Positions 44,818-58,828 of a stretch of 64,000 bases of DNA are shown here, piece after piece. Within the stretch, counting starts at the first letter, position 1, and every line of letters starts with the position of its first letter. The stretch is from NCBI RefSeq assembly GCF_030269515.1, contig NZ_BSTM01000026.1, positions 48,702-112,701 on the forward strand, read 5' to 3'. The position numbers and the translations under genes were made by a program. Below the pieces are notes generated by a model. That model had not been told where the DNA came from, did no database searches, and saw only the letters and a program-made list of their open reading frames with translations. This stretch comes from Actinomadura sp. NBRC 104412 (lineage in GTDB: Bacteria > Actinomycetota > Actinomycetes > Streptosporangiales > Streptosporangiaceae).

Positions 44818-45465
44818 TCAGCAGGAGGCGACGAGCCGGGTCAGGACCGCCCTCTCGTCGCTGTCGACGGTCAGCCCGTAGCGGTACTTCACGTCCGTCC
44901 AGGAGCGCGCGTACATGCAGTGGAAGGCGGCGCGGGGCGGCAGCCATTCCGCGGGGTCCTTGTCGCCCTTCTCCTGGTTGACGTTGTCGGTGACCGCCCA
45001 CAGTTGGGAGCTGGTGAGGTCGTTGGCGAACGCCTCGCGCCGGGCCGTGGACCAGGAGTCGGCGCCCGAGCGCCACGCCTCGGCCAGCGGGACCATGTGG
45101 TCGATGTCGACATCGGACGCCCGCCGCCAGACGGCGCCGTCGTAGGGGCTGCGCCAGGTGCCGGAGACGGCGGCGCAGCGGTTGTCGGTCCTGACGCCGG
45201 TGCCGTCGCGTTGCAGGACGACCTCGCGGGTGTTGCACGTGCCCCGCACCGTTTTCCAGTGCGGGAACTTCTCGCGGCTGTAGCCGGTGCCGGGTCGTTC
45301 GGGCGCGATCTTCAGCATGGACAGGTGCGCCAAGGTGGCGTGCCTTCCCGGCGGGGTGGGCGGGGCGGCGTGAGATGCGGGGGAGGTCAGGCCCGTGAAC
45401 AGTGCCGCTATCAGGGTGATGATGGTTATACGGTAACGGTGTAGGGGTATTTGACGCGTCGACAT
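44818..45465 (-). CDS. secreted HNH nuclease (DUF1524/GmrSD C-terminal type)
   Basis: This 215-residue protein has a signal peptide (hydrophobic core ITIITLIAALFTGL, cleavage after SHAA). The nuclease core is DIDHMVPLAEAWRSGA, then QLWAVTDNVNQEKGDKDPAEW, which match the His-metal finger HNH of DUF1524 proteins. A Cys pair (TCNTREV with DNRCAAV) may form a disulfide. It should cut extracellular nucleic acid for nutrition or competition. A GAAGGA site precedes the ATG. Confidence 0.88.
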   Translation of the reverse strand: MSTRQIPLHRYRITIITLIAALFTGLTSPASHAAPPTPPGRHATLAHLSMLKIAPERPGTGYSREKFPHWKTVRGTCNTREVVLQRDGTGVRTDNRCAAVSGTWRSPYDGAVWRRASDVDIDHMVPLAEAWRSGADSWSTARREAFANDLTSSQLWAVTDNVNQEKGDKDPAEWLPPRAAFHCMYARSWTDVKYRYGLTVDSDERAVLTRLVASC

Positions 45466-45644
45466 GGGTGTCCTTCATTGCTCGACTCAAGTGGCAGGAC
45501 GAGGATGTCTTCGCGCTGACCTGGGCGGATGCCGCTTTGAGCGGCGATGACCGAGGTTTGGTTCTTCGTCAGGGGGTGCTTACGCAGGTGGGCGTCGGCG
45601 GGGCAGGATGGCGGGGTCACTCCCCGCGGTTTGAAGGAGCCCCG

Positions 45645-46415
45645 ATGAGTTCGCTCGATGGACGTGTCGCCCTGGTCACCGGAGGAAGCCGTGGAATCGG
45701 CCGTGCCATCGCCCTGGGCCTGGCCGGCGACGGCGCGGCCGTGGCCATCGCCTACCGGAGGGACGAGGAGAGCGCCCGCAAGACGGTCTCCGAGATCGAG
45801 GCGCTGACCCGGCCGGGTCCGGGGCCGCGTGCCTACAAGGCGTCCGTGGACGCCCTAGAGGACTGCCGGGAACTTGCGGCGCGCATCGAGGAGGACTACG
45901 GGCGCCTGGACATCCTGGTGCACAGCGCCGGGATCGCCAGCCGGGGACGTGCCGTCGCCGACACCGACCCTGCCGAGCCCGCACGGTTGCTGGGCGTCCA
46001 CGCGGTCGGTCCGCACCATCTCACCCAGGCGGCGCTGCCTCTGCTGCGGCGGGCCGAGCGCAGCGACGTCGTCTTCGTGTCCAGCGTGATCAGCGATTCG
46101 TACCCGCCGTTCGGCGCCCCGTACGCGATGGGCAAGGCGGCGATGGAGGCGCTGGCGCACACGCTGGCCAAGGAGGAGCGCGGCAACGGCATGCACGTGA
46201 ACATCGTCGCGCCCGGACTGGTGGACACCGAGATGGGACAGCGGCTGATTCGGGCCACGGCGGGGATCGAGAACATCCGCGACCACGACGCCGCGTCCCC
46301 CTTCGGGCATGTGTGCAGGCCCGAGGAGGTCGCCGACGTCGTCCGGTTCCTGGTGTCGGACGCCGCCTCCTACGTCACCGACCAGCGGATCGTCGTCGAC
46401 GGCGGGACGTTCTGA
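45645..46415 (+). CDS. short-chain dehydrogenase/reductase
   Basis: This 256-residue classical SDR has the cofactor loop TGGSRGIG, a Ser in VFVSSVISD, the catalytic YAMGK pair, and the C-terminal SYVTDQRIVVDGG. A basic YRRDE after strand 2 favours NADP(H). The substrate is unknown (3-oxoacyl or other ketone). GAAGGAGC precedes ATG 45645. It converges with the NUDIX gene, 2 bp apart. Confidence 0.92.
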   Translation: MSSLDGRVALVTGGSRGIGRAIALGLAGDGAAVAIAYRRDEESARKTVSEIEALTRPGPGPRAYKASVDALEDCRELAARIEEDYGRLDILVHSAGIASRGRAVADTDPAEPARLLGVHAVGPHHLTQAALPLLRRAERSDVVFVSSVISDSYPPFGAPYAMGKAAMEALAHTLAKEERGNGMHVNIVAPGLVDTEMGQRLIRATAGIENIRDHDAASPFGHVCRPEEVADVVRFLVSDAASYVTDQRIVVDGGTF

Positions 46416-46417
46416 CG

Positions 46418-47053
46418 TCAGGTCCGCGTCCAGTCGGGTTGCAGGAACCCGGCGACCCGCGCCTGGCTCGCGTCCCGTCCCAGCAGGACGACCTCGCGGA
46501 ACTGCCACAGCATCGCGCCGGTCGGCGCGTGCACGACCCAGTCGGGCCGCAGCCGCATCTGCAGCAGCCGCCCGCCTCCGATCTGCGGCACCCAGCGCGG
46601 CGTGTCGTCCGCGGCCAGCCTGCTCAGGCTGACGTGGTGGACGGAGTGGACCTCGTCGGGGCTGGGACGCGGCGTGCCCGGATCGGACGGGGCCACCACG
46701 ATCGGCGTGATCGAGAACCCGGACGCGGCGGGGAAGTCGTCCAGCCTTCCCAGCACGTCCGCCGGGTCCACGCGCATGCCCAGCTCCTCGTGCAGCTCGC
46801 GCAGGGCGGCCTGCTCGGGTGTCTCGCCCTCGTCCGCCCTCCCGCCGGGCAGGCCCCACTGGCCCGCGTTGCGGCCGCGGTAGGCGCGCCTGATGAGGAT
46901 CACCGAGGGCACGCCCTCGTGCTGCACCACGCACAGCACCACCCCGGCGCGCCGGGATCCGGGGGAGTCGGGGACGGTGGTGTGGGGGAAGGCGGCGAGC
47001 CGCGCGGCGGCGGCCTCCCGGAACGCGGGCAGGCCAACGAGGGGGTCCGTCAT
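46418..47053 (-). CDS. NUDIX hydrolase (CoA pyrophosphatase-like)
   Basis: This 211-residue protein has a complete Nudix box: GGRADEGETPEQAALRELHEELGM. The N-terminal RRAGVVLCVVQHEGVPSVILIRRA and the RNAGQWGLPGG block just before the box resemble CoA/NDP-sugar pyrophosphatases. It would clean damaged or excess nucleotides. ATG 47053 is chosen; an earlier in-frame start at 47098 adds 15 residues. It lies 13 bp downstream of the AraC gene in the same direction. Confidence 0.9.
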   Translation of the reverse strand: MTDPLVGLPAFREAAAARLAAFPHTTVPDSPGSRRAGVVLCVVQHEGVPSVILIRRAYRGRNAGQWGLPGGRADEGETPEQAALRELHEELGMRVDPADVLGRLDDFPAASGFSITPIVVAPSDPGTPRPSPDEVHSVHHVSLSRLAADDTPRWVPQIGGGRLLQMRLRPDWVVHAPTGAMLWQFREVVLLGRDASQARVAGFLQPDWTRT

Positions 47054-47066
47054 GCGATCGATCATC

Positions 47067-47903
47067 TCAGCCGGTGCCGCCGCGCTGGCCACGGGCATAG
47101 CGGGCGGGGGACATGCCGACGGCGGCGGTGAAGTCGCGGGTGAAATGCGCCTGGTCGGCGTAGCCCAGCTCGGCCGCCAGCGCGGCCCAGTCGATGCCGG
47201 TCCCGGACGCGGCGCGCTCGGCGGCCTCCAGCATCCGGTAGCGCCTGATCACCCATTTGGGGCCGATGCCGACGTACTCGTGGAAGAGCCGCTGCAGGCT
47301 GCGCGGGCCGATCCCCAGCTCGGCGGCCAGGTCGTCCACCCGGACCAGGGCGGGACGGGCGGCGATCCGCTCGACGATCCGCGCGGCCTGTTCGACCCGC
47401 GGGTCCGGAACGGCGGGAAGCCGGGCGATCAGGAACGACTCCAGCAGCTCCACGGCCTTGGCGGGGTCGCGCCCGCCGAAGATCTCCTCGCACAGGATCC
47501 GCCCGTCGCGGCCGAACACCTCCTCCACACCCAGCGTCCGGCCCGTGATCGTGGCGACGGGGGCGCCCAGGAACGGCCGGAAGCCGCCGGGCAGGAACCC
47601 CACCCCCACCACATGGCCCTCGTCGAAGATCTCCTCCACGAACTCGTCCCTGACCACGCCGGTGATCCTGGGCCGGGTGCCGCCGCCGGTCAGGTAGTGC
47701 GTGAAGGTCATGTGGACGCTGGGACGGGTCAGCACCTGCTGCCGGTGCGGCTTGCGGCCCCGCAGATCCCACACCAGCACCCAGAAGAACTCCACGTACC
47801 CGGCCAAGGCCGGAGGAGGCGCGATCCTGGTGACCCGGAAGTTCTCCCTGGCCACGCGGGCGTTCAGGATGCCGCGCGTGGACGTGGGCAGGATCCGGGA
47901 CAT
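47067..47903 (-). CDS. AraC family transcriptional regulator
   Basis: This 278-residue regulator has a DUF6597-like N-terminal sensor (ALAGYVEFFWVLVWDLRG) and a C-terminal AraC double HTH (VDDLAAELGIGPRSLQRLFHEYVGIGPK, then LGYADQAHFTRDFTAAVGMSPARYA). A TGAGGT site precedes ATG 47903. It heads a pair with the NUDIX gene and is divergent from the TIGR03086 gene. The target is unknown. Confidence 0.92.
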   Translation of the reverse strand: MSRILPTSTRGILNARVARENFRVTRIAPPPALAGYVEFFWVLVWDLRGRKPHRQQVLTRPSVHMTFTHYLTGGGTRPRITGVVRDEFVEEIFDEGHVVGVGFLPGGFRPFLGAPVATITGRTLGVEEVFGRDGRILCEEIFGGRDPAKAVELLESFLIARLPAVPDPRVEQAARIVERIAARPALVRVDDLAAELGIGPRSLQRLFHEYVGIGPKWVIRRYRMLEAAERAASGTGIDWAALAAELGYADQAHFTRDFTAAVGMSPARYARGQRGGTG

Positions 47904-48011
47904 GACCTCAGGCTAACCATGCCGTTGTCGTGTTTCTTCAATACCGGCGCCGCCACGGCCTCCTAGCGTTGGAGACGCTTCGAACGGATGAGCGAGCCGG
48001 AAGGTGTGGTC

Positions 48012-48593
48012 ATGGAGCAGCACAGGCTGATGGTGTCCGCGGTGGAGCAGGCGACCCGGATCGTCCGAGGGGTCCCCTCGGACCTGCTGGACGCGCCGAC
48101 GCCGTGTTCCGACTGGAACGTGCGGGCGCTGATCAACCACATGATCCTGTGGGCGGGACCGGGCGCGACCGCCGCCCGCAAGCAGCCGCCCGCCGAGCCG
48201 GTGGACGAGGGCCGCGACCTCACCGGCGACGGCGCCTGGGCCGACCGCTACGCGGAGCGGGCCCGGGCGATGGCCGAGGCGTGGGCCGACCCGGCGGCCT
48301 GGGAGGGCACGACCAGCCTCACCGGCGGCCCGGACGGCATGCCCGCGTCGTTCATCGGCTGGATGATGACGGGCGAGTGCGTCCTGCACGGCTGGGACCT
48401 GGCCGTCTCCACCGGCCAGGAGACCGCCCTCCCCGGCGACCTGGTCGCCGCGCTCTACGAGCGGACCGTCCCGACCGCCGAGATGGGCCGCGAGTACAAG
48501 GTCTACGCCGAGGAGCTGAAGGTGCCCGAGTCGGCGCCGACCCTGGACCGGCTGCTGGGCCTGACCGGCCGCGACCCGTCCTGGAGGCCCTGA
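48012..48593 (+). CDS. TIGR03086 family metal-binding protein (DinB/mycothiol-isomerase fold)
   Basis: This 193-residue four-helix protein has the family N-terminus LLDAPTPCSDWNVRALINHMILW, whose His is a metal ligand, and a second ligand region GECVLHGWDLAVSTGQ. The family is related to mycothiol-dependent maleylpyruvate isomerase and detoxification enzymes. ATG 48012 is preferred (GGAAGG upstream) over ATG 47988. It is followed by gltX after 44 bp in the same direction. Confidence 0.88.
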   Translation: MEQHRLMVSAVEQATRIVRGVPSDLLDAPTPCSDWNVRALINHMILWAGPGATAARKQPPAEPVDEGRDLTGDGAWADRYAERARAMAEAWADPAAWEGTTSLTGGPDGMPASFIGWMMTGECVLHGWDLAVSTGQETALPGDLVAALYERTVPTAEMGREYKVYAEELKVPESAPTLDRLLGLTGRDPSWRP

Positions 48594-48637
48594 TATCGAG
48601 GCGCGAGCGGGGGCCGTGGGGTTCTAGGCTGGACGGC

Positions 48638-50044
48638 ATGTCTTCAACGTCTTCGATCCGCGTACGCTTCGCCCCGTCACCGACCGGGATCTTCCATGTC
48701 GGAGGGGCCCGTTCGGCCCTGTTCAACTGGGTGATGGCCAAGCAGTCGGGCGGCACGCTGGTGCTGCGGATCGAGGACACCGACGCCTCACGCAACAGCC
48801 CCGAGTGGACCGAGGGCATCATCCGGGCCCTGGCCTGGCTGGGCATGGACGGCGGCGAGTACGAGGGCCCCTACTTCCAGTCCGCCAACGCCGACAAGCA
48901 CGCCGCCGCCGCCCGCACCCTGGTCGGCTCCGGCCGCGCCTACTACTGCGACTGCACCCGGGAAGACGTGGTGGCCCGCACCGGGGACCGGCACAAGGGC
49001 TACGACGGGTTCTGCCGCGACCGCGGCCTGGACCCCGGCCCCGGGCGGGCGCTGCGCTTCCGCACACCCGACGAGGGCCAGACGACGGTGGTGGACCTGC
49101 TGCGCGGCAAGCCGGTGTTCGAGAACGCCCTCCTGGAGGACTTCGTGATCGCCCGCGCCGACGGCTCGGTGACGTTCCTGCTGGCCAACACGGTGGACGA
49201 CATGAGCCAGGGCATCACCCACGTCGTGCGGGGGGAGGAGCACCTGCCGAACGCGCCCAAGCAGCAGCTCCTGTGGGAGGCGCTGGGGTCCGAGCCTCCG
49301 GTGTGGGCGCACATACCGGTGATCGTCAACGAGAAGCGGCAGAAGCTGTCCAAGCGCCGCGACAAGGTGGCGCTGGAGGACTACCGGGCCGAGGGCTACC
49401 TGCCCGAGGCCATGCGCAACTACCTGATGCTGCTGGGCTGGTCGCCCTCCGGCGACCGCGAGATCGTGCCCTGGGAGGTGATCGTCGAGGAGTTCCGGAT
49501 CGAGGACGTCAACACCTCCCCGGCGTTCTTCGACGAGAAGAAGCTGCGCGCGTTCAACGGCGACTACATCCGGATGCTGCCGGTGGAGAAGTTCGTCAGC
49601 GCCTGCCTGCCGTTCCTGGAGGACGCGCCGTTCGAGGCCGACATGGCGGTGTTCGCGCAGCTCGCGCCGCTGGCGCAGACCCGTGTCGCGCTGCTGTCGG
49701 AGATCGTGCCGATGGTCGACTTCGTGTTCCTGGACGAGCCGCCGCGGGACGAGGGGTCCTGGGCCAAGGCCATGCTCAAGGGTCCCGCCGACGAGATCCT
49801 CGCCGGTGCCGAGGACGCCTACCGCGACGCCCCCTGGCGGGCCGACGAGCTGAAGACCCGCCTGGAGCAGGTCGGAGCGGAGCACGGCCTCAGGCTCGGC
49901 AAGGCGCAGGCGCCGGTCCGCGTGGCCGTCACGGGACGCACCGTGGGCCTGCCGCTGTTCGAGTCGCTGGAGATCCTGGGCAGGGAGCGCACCCTGGCCC
50001 GCATCGCCGCGGCCCGCGCCAGGCTCGCGGCGGACACCGGCTGA
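48638..50044 (+). CDS. gltX: glutamyl-tRNA synthetase
   Basis: This 468-residue class I synthetase has the HIGH-type signature HVGG at residues 20-23 and the KMSKS-type KLSKR, with IEDTDASRNSPEW and RGEEHLPNAPKQQLLWEALG between them. It charges tRNA-Glu and, in actinobacteria, also misacylates tRNA-Gln for the GatCAB route. The length is normal. The C-terminal anticodon-binding helices are intact. Upstream GGACGGC is a weak ribosome site. Confidence 0.96.
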   Translation: MSSTSSIRVRFAPSPTGIFHVGGARSALFNWVMAKQSGGTLVLRIEDTDASRNSPEWTEGIIRALAWLGMDGGEYEGPYFQSANADKHAAAARTLVGSGRAYYCDCTREDVVARTGDRHKGYDGFCRDRGLDPGPGRALRFRTPDEGQTTVVDLLRGKPVFENALLEDFVIARADGSVTFLLANTVDDMSQGITHVVRGEEHLPNAPKQQLLWEALGSEPPVWAHIPVIVNEKRQKLSKRRDKVALEDYRAEGYLPEAMRNYLMLLGWSPSGDREIVPWEVIVEEFRIEDVNTSPAFFDEKKLRAFNGDYIRMLPVEKFVSACLPFLEDAPFEADMAVFAQLAPLAQTRVALLSEIVPMVDFVFLDEPPRDEGSWAKAMLKGPADEILAGAEDAYRDAPWRADELKTRLEQVGAEHGLRLGKAQAPVRVAVTGRTVGLPLFESLEILGRERTLARIAAARARLAADTG

Positions 50045-50086
50045 GCCGGCGCCGGGGAGCCGGCACCGGGCGTCGCTGAGCCCGCG

Positions 50087-50770
50087 TCAGGGGGCCGTGC
50101 CGCCGGGGCGGCCGACGGTGTCGCGCAGGTCGGCGACCCGGCGGTCCAGCTCCTCGAAGTCCTCGCGCAGCGCCTGGGGGATCCGCTTGGCCACCTCCTC
50201 CAACTGCTCCTCCACGGCCGTGAGGCGCCGGTCCAGCTCCGCGGCGGCGCGCGCCTCCCCCTCCGGGACGGTGCCGGGCTCACGCCCGGGGTCGGTGGAC
50301 GGGCGTGCCTGGAGCAGCGCGGCCTGCTCGCGCAGCAGCGCCGCCTGCTCGCGGAGCAGGGCGGTCTGGTCGCGAAGCTGCTTGTTCTTGTTGTGCAACT
50401 CCACGAACACCGACACCTTGGCGCGCAGCACCCACGGGTCGAACGGCTTGGAGATGAAGTCGACCGCGCCCGCCGCGTACCCGCGGAAGGCGTAGTCGGG
50501 GTCGGAGTTCACCGCGGTCAGGAAGATGATCGGCAGATCGCGGGTCTTGCGGCGGCGCTTGATGTCGCGGGCGGTCTCGAACCCGTCCATCCCCGGCATC
50601 ACCACGTCCAGCAGGATCACCGCGTACTCGTCGGTGAGCAGCGCCTTGAGCGCCTCCTCACCGGACCGGGCGCGGACCAGATCCTGGTCGAGCGAGCTGA
50701 GGATGGCCTCGAGCGCGATCAGGTTCTCCTCGCGGTCGTCCACGAGCAGGATCTTCGCCTTGTCGTCCAC
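50087..50770 (-). CDS. osaB: OsaB-like response regulator with coiled-coil output
   Basis: This 227-residue protein has a receiver domain (LVDDREEN with the acidic pair, phospho-acceptor in LLDVVMPGMDG, Lys in SKPFDP) followed by a coiled coil. The coiled coil contains three tandem LLREQAA-type heptads (about 130-155) and a second helical stretch. There is no DNA-binding domain, like OsaB of Streptomyces coelicolor, which acts after osmotic shock. It follows the OsaA-like kinase, 93 bp apart, in the same direction. The assignment rests on architecture and synteny. Confidence 0.82.
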   Translation of the reverse strand: MDDKAKILLVDDREENLIALEAILSSLDQDLVRARSGEEALKALLTDEYAVILLDVVMPGMDGFETARDIKRRRKTRDLPIIFLTAVNSDPDYAFRGYAAGAVDFISKPFDPWVLRAKVSVFVELHNKNKQLRDQTALLREQAALLREQAALLQARPSTDPGREPGTVPEGEARAAAELDRRLTAVEEQLEEVAKRIPQALREDFEELDRRVADLRDTVGRPGGTAP

Positions 50771-50863
50771 GCGTGCCCTTCTCCGATTCCCTGTCCCCGA
50801 GTCCTGCCCCGGCCGTTCCCCGATCCCTCCCGTCCCGCCCGTCCGGCGTGCCGCGGCCCCGGC

Positions 50864-55102
<4,239 letters not shown>

Positions 55103-55407
55103 GGTGTCGACCTCCTGGCCCGCGAATATGGGTATACGGGGATCACCGATACCTGGTCCGGTGCCGTGCCTGTGCCGTCTCTGTACTCTACGTCGCCGGG
55201 CGGTCCTGGACCGGCCGCGCCGGTCCGGCTGAACCACCGGGCGCGGGCTTGTAGTCTGCGTGTTACGGTCTGTCGTGCTTACCGCACGGTAGTGCCTTTC
55301 CGGTGGAAGAGGGCACCGTCTTTCCGGCCTTCCGGTGGAAGGGCGTTCCCGGTCGGCCACCGGTCTGTCACGATAGCCGGACCCGGGCCCCGCCCGGCCG
55401 GCGGGCG
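55103..55407. promoter_or_regulatory. divergent promoter region of the osa locus
   Basis: This 305-bp spacer separates the OsaA-like and OsaC-like genes. It has a doubled CTTTCCGG motif (about 55297 and 55320: CTTTCCGGTGG and CTTTCCGGCCTTCCGGTGG). GTATACG occurs near 55132 close to the osaA start. No gene is seen. Confidence 0.4.
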
Positions 55408-57738
55408 ATGACCGCGAGAGCGAAGGACGAGCAGTTGGAACGGCAGGCGGTCTCGGCCACCTTCCCGTCCGCGGCGACCTCGGTGGCGGACGCGCGCCGG
55501 TTCGTCCGGCGCGTGCTGGCCGAATGGGGCATGGAGGAGGCCGCCGACGACGCCGTCCTGGCCACCAGCGAGCTCGCCACCAACGCCGTCACCTACGCGG
55601 GCACGTCCTTCGAGGTCGCCTGCCGGCTGACCGGCGAGGGCGACATCCAGGTCGAGGTCCGCGACCTGCACCCCACCCGCGCCATCGCCATGCCCGGCAT
55701 GAACGCCTCCAGCGGGCGGGGGCTGCCCTCCATCGCCCGGCTGGCCGCGTCCTGGGGCGTCACCTACGACCGCCGCACCAAGGGCGTCTGGTTCCGGCTG
55801 CCCAAACCCGGCTCCTCCAACGGCACCGCCCCGCCCCGGGTGTCGTCGGAGGACCCCGGCCTCATCAACGGCGGCCCGGTCACCGCCGAGACCGCGCCCG
55901 GACGGCCCCAGGCGGGCGACCGGGCCCGCCCCGGCACCGACGAACGCGCCCCCGCCTCCAGAAGCCCCCGCGCCGCCGGACGGACCGGGCAGGCCGGACG
56001 GCACGGCGACGGCGCCGCCCGCGTCCACGACGAGCCGGAGGTCACCTCCGGGCTGCCCGCCGGAGGCGACCGCATGCTCCGGTCGCCCGCCGCCCGCAAC
56101 TCCCTTGAGAGCGCCGTCACCACCGTCCGGGACGTCCTCGACGCCGACGCCGCCGCCGTCCTGCTCACCGAACGCGACGGGCGGCTCGTCCTGGGCGCCG
56201 CCACCGGCCTCCCCGGCGACGTCCCCCTCGGCGAGCTGTCGGTGGTCAACCTCGGCCCGGACGCCCGCGCCGGCGAACCCTGGGTGTCCTCCGACGCCTC
56301 CGACCCCATCGCCGCCGCCCTGCGCGCCCGCTCCCTGGCCGCCGCGCCCCTGGAATCCCAGGGCCGCCTCACCGGCGTCGTCGTCGCGCTGTCCTCCGCC
56401 CCCGGACGCTTCGAGGAGACCGCCGCCGCCCGCCTGGGCCGCATCGCCGACGAGATGTCGCTGTCCCTGGAAAAGGCCAGGGTGGGAGAGCTGGAACGGT
56501 CCTGGCGCGGCTGGCTCAGCTTCGTCGCCGAGGCCAGCGACCTGCTCGCCGGAACCCTCGACCAGGAACGCACCATGGCCCTGGTCGCCCAGCTCGTCGT
56601 GCCCCGCCTGTCCACCTGGTGCGCCGTCTACACCACCGCCGAGACCGGCGCCGCCCGCCTCGCCTACGTCTGGCACGCCGACGAGACCCGCGCCGACGGC
56701 CTGCGCGAACTCCTCGAACACGCCGACCCCGGCCCGTCCATGGACTCCCCGGGCCCCTGGCACGGCCTCGCCGGCGCCCCCCAGGAGGTCCGGGCCGCCG
56801 CCGGACCCACCGCCGCCGACCAGGCGTTCGCCTTCCCCCTGATCGCCCGCGGCCGCCGCATCGGCACCATCGTCATCGGCCGCCCGCCCGGCGACCGCTT
56901 CCCCCGCAGCGCCATCGAACTGGCCGAGGAGCTCAGCCGCCGCGCCGCCCTCGCCATCGACAACGCCCGCCTGTACTCCGAGCAGACCGCGATGAGCAGC
57001 GCCCTGCAGCGCAGCCTGCTCCCGCCCGCCATCCCCGACATCCCCGGCCTGGAGGTCGCCGTCGTCTACGAACCCGCCGGGGAGGGCAGCGAGGTCGGCG
57101 GCGACTTCTACGACGTGTTCGAGACCACCGGCGCCTCCGGCCCGGCCTCCGCCGCGTCCCGCTGGCGGTTCGCCATCGGCGACGTGTGCGGCACCGGACC
57201 GGAGGCCGCCGCCGTCACCGGCCTCGCCCGGCACGCCCTGCGCATCCTGGCCGCCGAGAACCTGTCCGTCCCCGACGTCCTCGGCCGCCTCAACCGGCTC
57301 ATCCTCGCCGAAGGCGAACGCGGCCGCCTGCTCACCCTCCTGCACGGCGAGATCGCCCCCCGGTCCCGGCGGGACGGCGTCTCCATCAGGCTCACCAGCG
57401 CCGGGCACCCGCCGCCGCTGATCCTCAACCCCGACGGCAAGGTCACCGAGGCCGCGTCCCCCCAGCCCCTGCTGGGCGTGTTCGACGGCGTCGACTTCCG
57501 CACCGAGACCGTCCAGCTCCGCCGAGGGCAGGTGCTCCTGTGCGTCACCGACGGCGTCACCGAACGCCGCTCCGGCGCCCGGCTGCTCGGCGACGGGCAC
57601 GGGCTGGAACGGCTCCTCGCCGGATGCACCGGGCTCAGCGCAGGCGCCGTCGCCGCCCGCATCCAGCGCGCCGTCCGCGACTTCGGCCCCGAGCCCTCCG
57701 GCGACGACGTTGCCCTCATCGTTCTCCGGGCGTCATGA
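55408..57738 (+). CDS. osaC: OsaC-like anti-sigma kinase/GAF/SpoIIE phosphatase fusion
   Basis: This 776-residue protein has an N-terminal RsbW-like HATPase (about 15-135; SELATNAVTYAG, and GRGLPSIARLA). A disordered linker follows, then two GAF-like domains (about 225-370 and 375-525) and a SpoIIE PP2C phosphatase (about 540-776; EVGGDFYDVFE, then DVCGTGPEAAA and SGDDVALIVL). In S. coelicolor OsaC damps SigB activity after osmotic stress. It is divergent from the OsaA/OsaB genes and is followed by STAS and ATPase genes, so one protein may both phosphorylate and dephosphorylate antagonists. Confidence 0.85.
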   Translation: MTARAKDEQLERQAVSATFPSAATSVADARRFVRRVLAEWGMEEAADDAVLATSELATNAVTYAGTSFEVACRLTGEGDIQVEVRDLHPTRAIAMPGMNASSGRGLPSIARLAASWGVTYDRRTKGVWFRLPKPGSSNGTAPPRVSSEDPGLINGGPVTAETAPGRPQAGDRARPGTDERAPASRSPRAAGRTGQAGRHGDGAARVHDEPEVTSGLPAGGDRMLRSPAARNSLESAVTTVRDVLDADAAAVLLTERDGRLVLGAATGLPGDVPLGELSVVNLGPDARAGEPWVSSDASDPIAAALRARSLAAAPLESQGRLTGVVVALSSAPGRFEETAAARLGRIADEMSLSLEKARVGELERSWRGWLSFVAEASDLLAGTLDQERTMALVAQLVVPRLSTWCAVYTTAETGAARLAYVWHADETRADGLRELLEHADPGPSMDSPGPWHGLAGAPQEVRAAAGPTAADQAFAFPLIARGRRIGTIVIGRPPGDRFPRSAIELAEELSRRAALAIDNARLYSEQTAMSSALQRSLLPPAIPDIPGLEVAVVYEPAGEGSEVGGDFYDVFETTGASGPASAASRWRFAIGDVCGTGPEAAAVTGLARHALRILAAENLSVPDVLGRLNRLILAEGERGRLLTLLHGEIAPRSRRDGVSIRLTSAGHPPPLILNPDGKVTEAASPQPLLGVFDGVDFRTETVQLRRGQVLLCVTDGVTERRSGARLLGDGHGLERLLAGCTGLSAGAVAARIQRAVRDFGPEPSGDDVALIVLRAS

Positions 57739-57769
57739 TGGAGTCCGGCAATCGGTAAGGTGGGGTGGC

Positions 57770-58099
57770 GTGGGGCTTGCCTTGCACACGACACGACAGG
57801 ACGGCCGCGCGACGATCGCCGCGCGCGGCTCGATCGACCTGCACTCCTCCGAGGAACTGCGGGCGCGGCTCACCGAGCTGGTCGACTCCGGCGAACGCGA
57901 AGTGGTGGTCGACCTGACCGCCGTGGACTTCTGCGACTCCTCCGGCCTCAACGTCCTGGTCCGCGCCTACAAGCACGCCCGCGCCCAGAACGCCACCCTC
58001 ACCGTGACCGGCGCCTACGGCCGGGTCGAGAACGTACTGCGGACCACAGGACTCGACCGCTTCCTCATCAGCGGTGCCGCGGGAGAAGGAGTCGGCTGA
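57770..58099 (+). CDS. STAS-domain anti-sigma factor antagonist
   Basis: This 109-residue STAS protein has VVDLTAVDFCDSSGLNVLVRA, where the Ser of DSSGL is the usual phosphorylation site. It is the expected switch partner of the flanking RsbW-like ATPase and the target of the SpoIIE phosphatase encoded 31 bp upstream. The start is a GTG at 57770 with AAGGTGGGG upstream. It resembles BldG/RsbV; the sigma factor it frees is not adjacent. Confidence 0.9.
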   Translation: MGLALHTTRQDGRATIAARGSIDLHSSEELRARLTELVDSGEREVVVDLTAVDFCDSSGLNVLVRAYKHARAQNATLTVTGAYGRVENVLRTTGLDRFLISGAAGEGVG

Positions 58100-58177
58100 T
58101 GCGCCGGGCACGGCCCCCCAGGACGTGCCCACGCCCTCCGAGGACAAGCGGCGGGCCGGGCACGGGATGACCCCACG

Positions 58178-58546
58178 ATGACCGAGACCACGCTACGCGC
58201 GGCCCCCCAGACCGAGGCCGTCGAATACGCCCGGCGCCTCGCCGCACGCACCATGCGCACATGGGCGCTGATGGAACGCGAAGAACTCGTCACCGCCATC
58301 GTCGCCGAACTCGTCGCCAACGCCGTCCTCCACGCCGGCACCGCCCTCGAACTCCGCCTCCTCCGCGGCCCCGGCCGCGTCCGCGTCGAAGTCCGCGACC
58401 GCGCCGCCAAGATGCCCCGCCTCACCGTCCCCGGCCCCCTCGACGAATCCCACCGCGGCCTGTTCATCGTCGACCGCTTCGCCAACGACTGGGGCGCCGA
58501 CCCCGTCACAGGCGGCAAGGTCGTATGGGCTGAAGTTTCTGTGTAA
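58178..58546 (+). CDS. RsbW-like ATP-binding anti-sigma factor
   Basis: This 122-residue GHKL ATPase has an N-box ELVANAVLHAGTALELRLL and G-box HRGLFIVDRFANDWG. It likely phosphorylates the STAS antagonist encoded 78 bp upstream and holds a sigma factor. It is shorter than the N-terminal domain of the OsaC-like protein and could compete with it. Signature residues of the ATP lid are retained. Confidence 0.88.
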   Translation: MTETTLRAAPQTEAVEYARRLAARTMRTWALMEREELVTAIVAELVANAVLHAGTALELRLLRGPGRVRVEVRDRAAKMPRLTVPGPLDESHRGLFIVDRFANDWGADPVTGGKVVWAEVSV

Positions 58547-58828
58547 GCGCAAGCTGCGCTGTGTTTATTGGCGGTGCCTGCGGCGTCGGGCGCTGGGCGC
58601 CCTCCTTCTCCGGCACCGCGCGCGATCGCTGCATCGCTCCGACTCGCCCAGGGGCTCGCTCCGCGATCAGGGTCTCGCTCGCGCTCGCCCCTGCCTTCGG
58701 ACGCGATCGCAACGGCTTGGCGCCGTCCGGGCTGGGGTGACGGGCTGGGGTGGGTGCGAGTTCTTATGGCGCGCGCCTTGCTATGGGGGCGTGCGTGGTC
58801 GAAGTTTCGCTGGTTTGGTGGGGGGTTG